Source: Acholeplasmataceae bacterium (lineage in GTDB: Bacteria; Bacillota_I; Bacilli_A; ML615J-28; CAG-698). From it: 5,068 bases of DNA. The stretch is taken from the NCBI GenBank assembly GCA_012841765.1, contig DUUA01000143.1:1-5068 (forward strand), in the 5' to 3' direction. Below are positions 1 to 5,068 of the stretch, piece by piece. Both the position numbers and the translations under genes were made by a program. Below the pieces are notes generated by a model. It saw nothing but the letters and a program-made list of their open reading frames with translations, had not been told where the DNA came from and did not search any database. Each line of letters opens with the position of its first letter. Positions within the stretch are counted from its first letter, which is position 1.

Positions 1-399
1 ACAGGATCAATATATAATGTTATTTCCTATTCGGGAGTGCAAATATTGATTTTCCTTTCAGGAATTCAAGCTGTTCCTAAGCATTTATATGAAGCTGCAA
101 AGATGGAAGGAGCCACCCAATATGAAATCTTTTGGAAGATAACCTTTCCAATGGTCTCACCTTTAATGCTGACGACCGCAGTATATACTGTTGTCGATTC
201 CTTTTTAAGGAGTAATTTAGTTAACATTATTGGTGTATTTGCAAATAATAAATTTATAGATTTAGTTAATGGCTTAGGAGGGGTAACATATAGTGGGATT
301 CATGCTGCAATGTCATGGCTATTTGCTTTATCTTCAATACTCTTAATTTCTATTGTCCTAATAGGAATTTCAAGGATGGTGTTCTATTATGATGAATAA
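1..399 (+). CDS. ABC sugar transporter permease, MalF/UgpA type (5' partial)
   Basis: This is the last 132 codons of an inner-membrane permease of a carbohydrate ABC importer. The frame is open to the first base of the window, so the true start lies upstream; the GTG at 37 is internal and is not the start. The sequence shows the cytoplasmic EAA loop that docks on the ATPase: EAA at codons 31-33, the conserved Gly at codon 37 and the closing Pro at codon 50 (ITFP). The stretch before it (ILIFLSGIQAVPKHLY) is typical of the helix end and linker that precede this loop in the family. Two hydrophobic segments follow, at about codons 51-69 and 102-128, giving the expected C-terminal end. The stop overlaps the start of the next permease gene, so the two are probably translationally coupled and form a heterodimeric channel. 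The substrate cannot be read from the permease; the neighbouring genes suggest amino-sugar oligosaccharides. Family call is confident, substrate is inference. Confidence 0.93.
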   Translation, partial: TGSIYNVISYSGVQILIFLSGIQAVPKHLYEAAKMEGATQYEIFWKITFPMVSPLMLTTAVYTVVDSFLRSNLVNIIGVFANNKFIDLVNGLGGVTYSGIHAAMSWLFALSSILLISIVLIGISRMVFYYDE

Positions 400-1414
400 T
401 ATTTTAAATAAAATATTCCCAAATAGACAATCATTAGATAAATATGAGAGAAAAGCACAAAGGAGACTCGCGGGGCAAAAGACTCTTTCTTTTGCAGCAG
501 TATTTTTTAGAACTTTTCTACTTATCGGTTTATGTTTTGTTATTTTATTACCAATTTTTCAGAAGTTTTCTTATGCATTTCGCCATCCTATGGATATTAC
601 TAATCCTCAGGTTGTCTGGATTCCTGAAAATTGGAGTACAATTAACTTTCAAATAGCTGGTGAATTATTAGTGTTTTGGTCTTCTTTGTTTAATACAACA
701 ATCTTGTCATTCTTTACGATGGTTATTCAAATAATGGCAGCAGCTATTGCCGGTTATTCATTTGCAAGATTAAAATTTAAAGGACATAATATTCTTTTCT
801 TCTTGATAATATTTACTCTGGTCGTCCCTAATGAGGCCTTGCATGTTTCCAGAACTCAATTTTTGGTTAATACTCCATTTTTTGGAATTAACCTTGTAGC
901 AAATGTATTTTCAATGTATATATTAGCTGCTTTTGGCCAAGGAATACGTTCGGCAATCTTCATTTACCTATTTAGGCAATTCTTTAAGAATATACCTGTA
1001 GAACTTGAAGAATCAGCTCAAGTAGATGGAGCTGGTGTTATTAGAACATTTTGGAGTGTAATGCTTCCAAATGCAAGAGGAGCAATTGTCACTGTTGGAT
1101 TATTCGCCTTTGTTTGGCAATGGAATGATTATTATTTTGCTAACTTATTAGCTTATTCTAATGTGTTCCCAGTTTTATCAACTAGATTAGGGGGAGGAAC
1201 AGACCGGCTATTTACAGTTATGTCAGGTTGGGTTGCCTCGGGTAAAAATGTTTTTGACTCCATAACGGATCTTACTGTAGCAAGTGACCCACTATTCTTT
1301 GGCTTAATTGCCAACACTGGTGCTTTACTGATGATGTTACCGTTGTTAATTGGATATTTCTTTGTTCAAAAACAATTTGTTGAAAGTATTGAAAGAACCG
1401 GAATTACCGGATAA
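389..1414 (+). CDS. ABC sugar transporter permease, MalG/AraQ type
   Basis: A complete 341-residue permease, the second transmembrane partner of a carbohydrate ABC importer. Six hydrophobic segments can be seen at about residues 34-58, 99-122, 133-150, 168-197, 230-247 and 303-327. The ATPase-docking loop is at residues 203-227 (P203, then E208-S209-A210 where EAA is usual, D213-G214-A215, closing P227). The C-terminus, QKQFVESIERTGITG, is the classic tail of the MalG branch. The protein is longer than the usual 270-300 residues because of a basic N-terminal extension of about 33 residues and long extracytoplasmic loops at about 60-98 and 251-301. The start is ATG at 389, overlapping the upstream gene by 11 bases; ATG at 392 is equally possible. 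A modest Shine-Dalgarno (AAGGA, 372-376) lies 12 bases before 389. No ATPase gene follows, so a shared MsmX-like ATPase encoded elsewhere is likely (inference). Confidence 0.95.
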   Translation: MMNNILNKIFPNRQSLDKYERKAQRRLAGQKTLSFAAVFFRTFLLIGLCFVILLPIFQKFSYAFRHPMDITNPQVVWIPENWSTINFQIAGELLVFWSSLFNTTILSFFTMVIQIMAAAIAGYSFARLKFKGHNILFFLIIFTLVVPNEALHVSRTQFLVNTPFFGINLVANVFSMYILAAFGQGIRSAIFIYLFRQFFKNIPVELEESAQVDGAGVIRTFWSVMLPNARGAIVTVGLFAFVWQWNDYYFANLLAYSNVFPVLSTRLGGGTDRLFTVMSGWVASGKNVFDSITDLTVASDPLFFGLIANTGALLMMLPLLIGYFFVQKQFVESIERTGITG

Positions 1415-1418
1415 ATTT

Positions 1419-1449
1419 TAAAGGTGCTGTCTATTTAACAGCACCTTTA
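1419..1449 (+). terminator. Hairpin between the permease and nagZ genes, probable weak terminator
   Basis: A perfect 12-bp inverted repeat, with arms at 1419-1430 (TAAAGGTGCTGT) and 1438-1449 (ACAGCACCTTTA) around a 7-base loop. It starts five bases after the permease stop. The T-run that follows is short and interrupted (TTTATTT, 1446-1452) and runs directly into the nagZ ribosome-binding site. This position and stem fit an intrinsic terminator, but the poor U-tract suggests leaky termination or an mRNA-stabilising or processing hairpin inside a longer operon. Confidence 0.7.
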
Positions 1450-1452
1450 TTT

Positions 1453-1457
1453 GGAGG
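1453..1457 (+). promoter_or_regulatory. Ribosome-binding site of nagZ
   Basis: GGAGG lies four bases before the ATG at 1462 and only three bases after the upstream 12-bp hairpin. It fixes the nagZ start. The tight packing means that folding of the hairpin could affect ribosome access. Confidence 0.8.
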
Positions 1458-1461
1458 TATT

Positions 1462-2994
1462 ATGAAAATTGATAATTTAACAATTGAAGAAAAAATTGGT
1501 CAAATGTTAATGTTTGCTTTTAATGGTACGACTTATAATAACCAAATTGATGTTTTTATTAACGAATTTAAACTTGGTGGTATTATTTATTTTAAAAAGA
1601 ATATTGAAAATATTTCCCAAGTTGCTAAAATTAATAAACAAATTGCTAAAGAAACAAGTATTCCAATGTTTAAGGCTTTAGACCAAGAGGGAGGCCCAGT
1701 TTTAAGAATTACTGAAGAAATTACTCCTCTTCCTGGAGCGATGGCTTTAGCTGCAGCAAATGCTGATATCTATGAGATTTGCAAGAGAGTTGGATTTGAT
1801 TTAAAGAAAATTGGTTTTAATATGAATTTTGCTCCTGTTGGGGATATTAACAATAATCCTTTTAATCCAGTTATTAATTCCCGTGCTTATTCTGATAAAG
1901 CTGAGGTTGTTGAAGACTCTGTTGTTCAAGCTTTTAAAGGTTTTCAAAAAGCTAAGCTTTTATCAACAATTAAACATTTTCCTGGGCATGGCGATACAAA
2001 TGTTGACTCTCATATTGGTTTGCCAGTAGTTGATAAAACAATAGCTGAGATAGAACAATTAGAATTAAAACCATTTATAAAAGCAATTTCTGAAGGTATT
2101 GACGGTGTTATGGTTTCACATATGCTTTATAAGCAAATTGATGATACTTATCCATCTACTTTGTCTAAAAAAATCATCACTGATTTATTGAAAGAAAAGT
2201 TAGGCTTTAAAGGGTTAATTGTAACTGACTCACTAACTATGGGAGCTATTTGGAAGAATTATTCAATTGAAGAGATTATTAAACTAGGCATTAATGCTGG
2301 AAATGATATTCTTTGTTTTTGTGGGAAAGCGCTAATTGAAGACCAACGAGAAATTGTTAATTCTTTTATTAAGTTAGTCAAAAACAATGAAATTCCAATT
2401 GATAGAATTAATGAATCTGTTCAAAAAATACTAAATTATAAAGAAAAATATATAAGTAAAGACACTATCGATTTAAAAACATTACAAAGTTTTGTAGGTA
2501 AAGAAGAAGATATTCAGTTTGCGAAAGATATTAGTTTAAAATCTATTACAAAAGTAATTGATAATAATTTAATACCTTTGAAAACAACTGATAAAGTTTT
2601 ACTTATCTCACCTGAGGTTAAGATTTTTAGTTTAGTAGATAATGAAGCAGATAAACATTTTACTATTAATAAGTTCTTAAATCTTGATGAAGTAAGCATT
2701 AATGAATCGTTTAGAGATTATAAATACATAAAAAAATTAGTTAAAAACTATGATAAAATAATTATGTCCACATATAATGTTATTAAAGATGATTATCAAG
2801 TTAAAGTATTTAATTGTTTAGATAAGGAAAAAACAATTGTCATTAGTATGCGATCACCTTATGATATTTTGCATTTAAATAATGTATCTAGTTACTTATG
2901 TTTATATGAAGCTACTTTACTTTCTTTCGAAAGTTTAGTAAAATTAATATATGGTGAGAAAGACTTTAAAGGTATTCTGCCAGTTAAAATATAA
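1462..2994 (+). CDS. nagZ: GH3 beta-N-acetylglucosaminidase (NagZ type), two-domain
   Basis: A 510-residue glycoside hydrolase family 3 enzyme expected to remove non-reducing-end GlcNAc from chito-oligosaccharides or muropeptide disaccharides. No signal peptide is present, so it should act in the cytoplasm on imported sugars. The catalytic TIM-barrel covers about residues 1-330: DQEGG at 74-78, the NagZ signature KHFPGHGDTNVDSH at 171-184 with the acid/base Asp-His pair D182/H184, and the nucleophile D256 in TDSLTM. The 74-residue spacing from D182 to D256 equals that in E. coli NagZ (D174, D248). Sugar-binding R141, K171 and H172 also align with the E. coli residues. A second alpha/beta domain (about 345-510, with a conserved SPYD and a C-terminal GxLPV element) resembles the Gram-positive NagZ/YbbD layout but is shorter overall than B. 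subtilis NagZ (about 640). Some GH3 NagZ relatives work as phosphorylases, which cannot be excluded here. An odd feature is Pro79 where EGGRV is usual. The start follows GGAGG, and nagB begins 18 bases downstream. Confidence 0.95.
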   Translation: MKIDNLTIEEKIGQMLMFAFNGTTYNNQIDVFINEFKLGGIIYFKKNIENISQVAKINKQIAKETSIPMFKALDQEGGPVLRITEEITPLPGAMALAAANADIYEICKRVGFDLKKIGFNMNFAPVGDINNNPFNPVINSRAYSDKAEVVEDSVVQAFKGFQKAKLLSTIKHFPGHGDTNVDSHIGLPVVDKTIAEIEQLELKPFIKAISEGIDGVMVSHMLYKQIDDTYPSTLSKKIITDLLKEKLGFKGLIVTDSLTMGAIWKNYSIEEIIKLGINAGNDILCFCGKALIEDQREIVNSFIKLVKNNEIPIDRINESVQKILNYKEKYISKDTIDLKTLQSFVGKEEDIQFAKDISLKSITKVIDNNLIPLKTTDKVLLISPEVKIFSLVDNEADKHFTINKFLNLDEVSINESFRDYKYIKKLVKNYDKIIMSTYNVIKDDYQVKVFNCLDKEKTIVISMRSPYDILHLNNVSSYLCLYEATLLSFESLVKLIYGEKDFKGILPVKI

Positions 2995-3004
2995 AAAGGG
3001 GGGA
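2995..3004 (+). promoter_or_regulatory. Ribosome-binding site of nagB (G-run)
   Basis: The purine block AAAGGGGGGA sits eight bases before the ATG at 3013, immediately after the nagZ stop. The run of six G is a variant of AGGAGG that can pair with the anti-Shine-Dalgarno with one G-U pair. It supports the chosen nagB start and is striking in such AT-rich DNA. Confidence 0.7.
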
Positions 3005-3012
3005 TTAATTAT

Positions 3013-3735
3013 ATGAATGTTATTAGAGTTAAAGATTATGAAGATTTAAGTCTTGAAGCTGCTAAGATTGTTAGTGAACTTTTGAAATCAAAACCAAAGA
3101 GTAATCTTGGTCTTGCTACTGGTTCTAGTCCAATTGGGTTATATCAAAATCTCATTAAAATGTATAAAAATGAAGAAATTTCTTTTAAATATGTAAAAAC
3201 ATATAACCTAGATGAGTATTGTGGTTTACCAAAAGAGCATAAGGAAAGTTATTATTCTTTTATGCATCGGAATTTATTTGACCATGTAGATATAAATAAA
3301 AAAAATATTCATTTACCTTCATCTGAAGGAACAAATTTAGAAAAAAATTGTAAAAAGTATAATAAATTATTGAATAAAGCTAATATTGATTTGCAAATAT
3401 TGGGCATTGGTGGTAATGGACATATAGGTTTTAATGAGCCAGGAACGCCTTTTGACCAAGAAACTACTATTGTTGAATTAACTAAAAAAACAAGGGAAGA
3501 TAATAAAAGATTTTTTAATTCAATTGATGAAGTTCCAACTCATTCAATTACTATGGGTATAAAAAATATTATGCAAGCAAAAAAGATCTTAATGCTTATT
3601 AGTGGCGCTAGTAAACAAAAAGCTGTTAAAGAACTACTTAGTGGAAATATAAGTGAAGATTTCCCAGCATCAGTATTAAATAAACATCCAGATGTTACAG
3701 TTATTATTGATGATGCTGCCTATGGAGAACTATGA
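3013..3735 (+). CDS. nagB: Glucosamine-6-phosphate deaminase
   Basis: A cytoplasmic aldose-ketose isomerase/deaminase that converts glucosamine-6-phosphate to fructose-6-phosphate and ammonia, the last committed step of amino-sugar catabolism. At 240 residues it matches the short Bacillus/Streptococcus NagB form (about 233-242) and lacks the C-terminal part of the 266-residue allosteric E. coli enzyme, so it is probably not activated by GlcNAc-6-P (inference from family). Motifs seen are the phosphate-binding loop ATGSSPIGLY (35-44), NLDEY with catalytic D67, the active-site GIGGNGHIGFNEPG (131-144) with ring-opening H137 and E142, THSITMG (176-182), and a C-terminal FPASVLNKHPDVTVIID. N135 stands where E. 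coli has D141, which is usual in the short Gram-positive enzymes. It lies 18 bases after nagZ, and its TGA stop overlaps the next ATG, so nagZ, nagB and the acetyltransferase look like one transcription unit. Confidence 0.97.
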   Translation: MNVIRVKDYEDLSLEAAKIVSELLKSKPKSNLGLATGSSPIGLYQNLIKMYKNEEISFKYVKTYNLDEYCGLPKEHKESYYSFMHRNLFDHVDINKKNIHLPSSEGTNLEKNCKKYNKLLNKANIDLQILGIGGNGHIGFNEPGTPFDQETTIVELTKKTREDNKRFFNSIDEVPTHSITMGIKNIMQAKKILMLISGASKQKAVKELLSGNISEDFPASVLNKHPDVTVIIDDAAYGEL

Positions 3736-4691
3736 TACAATATAAAAATTTAAATGAATTTAAAGATTATTCTCTTTTGCAAGATTTATGGAACCAAGAA
3801 TTAAAATTCATGTATCCAATTTCTAATTTTATCTTTAATCAAAATGTAATAAATTGCAAATATTTTGATAAGGATTCATCTGTTGTTGCTTTATATGACA
3901 ATGAACCTATCGGTTTTGTTATTTCAAAAGTATGGGATAATGATGAAAGAGTTATTAAATATCAATCTATTGGCTTTATTTCATTGTTTTATGTTGCTAG
4001 AAAATTTCGCCGCCAAGGCGTTGGTAGTAAAATGTTTGAAATTGTTGAAGAAAAGTTTAAACATTTAGGTAAAAGCGAAATTTGGATTGGAAAAGATATT
4101 AATAATTTCTTCCCAGGAATACCAGTTGACTTTAATAATTTAACACCAAATTTCCTTGCTAAAATTGGTTATGATATTGGGAGTTGCACACATGATGTAA
4201 TTTCTAAGTATTTTGATAAAGAGATGCTTCATAATATACATAATAAAGATACTTTTAAATTTAAATTTGTGGAAGAAAAAGACGTTAACGCGACTAAAGA
4301 TTTCTTTTTAAGATGTTTTCCAGGAAGATGGCAATATGAGTTTGAAGAATACTGTAAATTTGGGTCTTTCAACGATGATTACTTAGTTGTCTATGATCAA
4401 GAAAAAGTTATAGGTTTTGTTCGAATTTCAACAACCAATGTTCCGGTCTATCCTTATCATATTGTTTGGTATCAAAAATTTGAAAATTTAGGTGGGTTAG
4501 GACCGCTTGGAGTTGATAGAGATTACAGGAAACATCATTTGGGTTCTGACTTAATAAAACTTGGAATCACAGCTTTGTTAAAACGTGGGGTTAAAGAAAT
4601 ATTAATTGATTGGACGGGTCTTTTAGATTTGTATGGTAAGTATGGTTTTGAGGTTTGGAAGTCTTATACAGCAGCATCAAAAAGTATTTGA
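3732..4691 (+). CDS. Tandem-domain GNAT N-acetyltransferase, possibly amino-sugar specific
   Basis: A 319-residue soluble protein made of two GNAT folds, expected to transfer an acyl group from acetyl-CoA to an amine. Domain 1 (about 1-165) has a hydrophobic beta strand (VVALYDNEPIGFVISK, 51-66), the CoA pyrophosphate loop RRQGVGSKM (93-101) and the closing FLAKIGY (141-147). Domain 2 (about 176-319) has the parallel elements YLVVYDQEKVIGFVRIS (217-233), a loop RKHHLGSDL (266-274) in which His269 takes the place of the first loop glycine, and YGKYGFEVW (301-309). Domain 1 therefore looks better suited to bind acetyl-CoA by motif, although tandem GNATs can work with either domain. The ATG overlaps the nagB stop in ATGA, with GGAGA (3724-3728) as ribosome-binding site, which points to translational coupling. 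Given NagZ and NagB beside it, an amino-sugar substrate such as glucosamine or a glucosaminide (compare GlmA of Clostridium acetobutylicum) is a reasonable inference. Antibiotic or protein acetylation remain possible. Confidence 0.88.
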   Translation: MIQYKNLNEFKDYSLLQDLWNQELKFMYPISNFIFNQNVINCKYFDKDSSVVALYDNEPIGFVISKVWDNDERVIKYQSIGFISLFYVARKFRRQGVGSKMFEIVEEKFKHLGKSEIWIGKDINNFFPGIPVDFNNLTPNFLAKIGYDIGSCTHDVISKYFDKEMLHNIHNKDTFKFKFVEEKDVNATKDFFLRCFPGRWQYEFEEYCKFGSFNDDYLVVYDQEKVIGFVRISTTNVPVYPYHIVWYQKFENLGGLGPLGVDRDYRKHHLGSDLIKLGITALLKRGVKEILIDWTGLLDLYGKYGFEVWKSYTAASKSI

Positions 4692-4711
4692 TTTTGTTGA
4701 TTTGATGTTGC
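4671..4711 (+). repeat. Inverted repeat at the end of the acetyltransferase gene, possible weak terminator
   Basis: The arms GCAGCATCAAA (4671-4681) and TTTGATGTTGC (4701-4711) can pair over 11 positions with one G-U pair around a 19-base loop that contains the acetyltransferase stop codon. A nested 6-bp hairpin (4676-4681 with 4687-4692) is followed by a T-rich stretch. No clean U-tract follows the long stem, so a terminator role is uncertain. The right arm also overlaps the -35 region of the downstream promoter. Confidence 0.35.
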
Positions 4712-4736
4712 ATAATAAATAAAAAAAAGGTATAAT
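4708..4736 (+). promoter_or_regulatory. Sigma-A-type promoter of the lipoprotein gene
   Basis: A perfect -10 box TATAAT at 4731-4736 lies 17 bases after a weak -35 TTGCAT (4708-4713). The spacer contains a run of eight A. Transcription would start near 4743, giving a leader of about 68 bases before the ATG at 4811. This is the only strong promoter I see in the window. Confidence 0.8.
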
Positions 4737-4740
4737 AGAG

Positions 4741-4754
4741 TGTAAACCTTTACA
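4741..4754. promoter_or_regulatory. LacI/CcpA-type operator (cre-like palindrome)
   Basis: TGTAAACCTTTACA is a palindrome with perfect 6-base arms (TGTAAA and TTTACA) around a central CC. It resembles the catabolite-responsive element and LacI-family operators, which usually have CG at the centre. It begins four bases after the -10 box and covers the predicted transcription start, a position suited to repression. It could serve CcpA or a local LacI-family regulator; the sequence does not tell which. Confidence 0.6.
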
Positions 4755-4793
4755 GGCAATAGATGCTTGGAAATTACAAATAAATTTTATTTC

Positions 4794-4800
4794 GAGGAGG
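4794..4800 (+). promoter_or_regulatory. Ribosome-binding site of the lipoprotein gene
   Basis: GAGGAGG is an almost ideal Shine-Dalgarno sequence, ten bases before the ATG at 4811. It decides the start of the lipoprotein gene, which is otherwise known only from an open frame running off the window. Confidence 0.85.
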
Positions 4801-4810
4801 AAAGAAAACA

Positions 4811-5068
4811 ATGAAAAAATGGTTAGCATTTATGCTAGTATTTATATTAGCATTTGTTGTTGTTGGTTGTGGACCAGATCCTGTTGAAGAGGATGTTTTA
4901 GTTACTGGTGTCACTACTGATGTTACTGAAAAAGAAATTGTTGTTGGTGCAAAGTTCATCATTAAAGCAACTATCGCTCCGGCGAATGCAACTGACAAAA
5001 AAGTGTCATATGCATCGGATAAAGTATCTGTTGCTATAGTTAATAGTTCTTCAGGAGAAGTTACAGGA
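4811..5068 (+). CDS. Lipoprotein with Big_2 (bacterial Ig-like) domain, 3' partial
   Basis: The first 86 codons of a secreted, membrane-anchored lipoprotein; the frame is open at the window end. The N-terminus is a lipoprotein signal peptide: MKKW, a hydrophobic core (about 5-18) and the lipobox VVGC with C20 as the predicted lipidated cysteine. After a short acidic linker (PDPVEED, 22-28), residues about 30-86 match the group 2 bacterial Ig-like pattern: VTGV start, VGAKFIIKATIAPANAT, then KVSYASDKVSVAIVN and SGEVTG. Such domains act as spacers or adhesion modules on surface proteins, and the functional part would lie downstream, outside the window. The gene has its own promoter, an operator-like palindrome and a strong ribosome-binding site, so it is a separate unit from the nagZ-nagB-GNAT genes. 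A link to sugar capture is possible but nothing in the visible part shows it. Confidence 0.88.
   Translation, partial: MKKWLAFMLVFILAFVVVGCGPDPVEEDVLVTGVTTDVTEKEIVVGAKFIIKATIAPANATDKKVSYASDKVSVAIVNSSSGEVTG

Noticed and set aside
37..399. GTG at 37 as the start of a 120-residue protein
   Set aside because: The frame is open from base 1 and the residues before it fit the permease family, so the gene is simply cut by the window edge.
444..656. 70-residue + strand frame inside the second permease gene
   Set aside because: It is a shadow frame within a clearly coding permease and has no family features.
1398..1410. CCGG AATTA CCGG small inverted repeat
   Set aside because: It is only 4 bp, lies in codons for the conserved TGITG-type permease tail, and has no T-run.
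1389..1417. Possible nagZ promoter TTGAAA - 17 bases - TAAATT
   Set aside because: The -10 matches only four of six positions, lies over the permease stop codon and would start transcription inside the hairpin; such matches are frequent by chance in AT-rich DNA.
1829..2029. 66-residue + strand frame inside nagZ
   Set aside because: It overlaps the NagZ catalytic signature in another frame and its Leu/Ile-rich content is an artefact of AT-rich codons.
2514..2699. 61-residue - strand frame within nagZ
   Set aside because: It lies opposite the NagZ C-terminal domain and has no recognisable domain or supporting context.
3415..3420. Asn135 in NagB in place of the E. coli catalytic Asp141
   Set aside because: The short Gram-positive NagB enzymes normally have Asn here, so it is not a sign of an inactive enzyme.
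3865..4068. 67-residue + strand frame in the acetyltransferase gene
   Set aside because: It is out of frame with a well-supported GNAT domain and shows only low-complexity hydrophobic sequence.
4778..4792. AAATAAA/TTTATTT palindrome in the lipoprotein leader
   Set aside because: It is pure A/T with a one-base centre, so it would not form a stable RNA hairpin and is expected by chance here.
4774..4998. 74-residue - strand frame rich in Thr and Ser
   Set aside because: It is antisense to the lipoprotein gene, whose signal peptide, lipobox, ribosome-binding site and Big_2 match are all clear on the + strand.

Overview
The window looks like part of a low-G+C Gram-positive (Firmicutes or Acholeplasma-like Mollicutes) chromosome. 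It is strongly AT-rich, has good Shine-Dalgarno sites, has short gaps or overlaps between genes, and has a perfect TATAAT -10 box. TGA is read as stop (it ends nagB and the acetyltransferase gene) and tryptophan is encoded by TGG, so this is not a UGA=Trp mycoplasma. The exact genus cannot be told from the sequence.

All genes are on the + strand. Region 1 (1-1414) holds the end of one ABC sugar-importer permease and a complete second permease. They overlap by a few bases and presumably form one MalF/MalG-type transmembrane pair; the solute-binding protein would be expected upstream, outside the window. Region 2 (1415-1461) is a short gap with a 12-bp hairpin that resembles a terminator with a poor U-tract. 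Region 3 (1462-4691) is a compact three-gene unit: a two-domain GH3 beta-N-acetylglucosaminidase (nagZ), a short Bacillus-type glucosamine-6-phosphate deaminase (nagB), and a tandem-GNAT-domain acetyltransferase whose start codon overlaps the nagB stop. Region 4 (4692-4810) carries a good sigma-A promoter with a LacI/CcpA-type palindrome just downstream of the -10 box. It drives the start of a lipoprotein gene (4811 onward, cut by the window edge) with a Big_2 immunoglobulin-like domain.

Together the genes suggest amino-sugar scavenging. An ABC importer brings in small oligosaccharides, NagZ cleaves terminal GlcNAc in the cytoplasm, and NagB sends GlcN-6-P into glycolysis as Fru-6-P plus ammonia. 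The acetyltransferase is the least understood member. I infer that it may act on an amino sugar, for example N-acetylating non-acetylated glucosaminides so that NagZ can cut them, but the sequence alone does not prove a substrate. No kinase, NagA deacetylase or phosphotransferase component is visible here. The two permease genes look less AT-rich than the nagZ-nagB-GNAT unit, so the two blocks may have separate histories or regulation.
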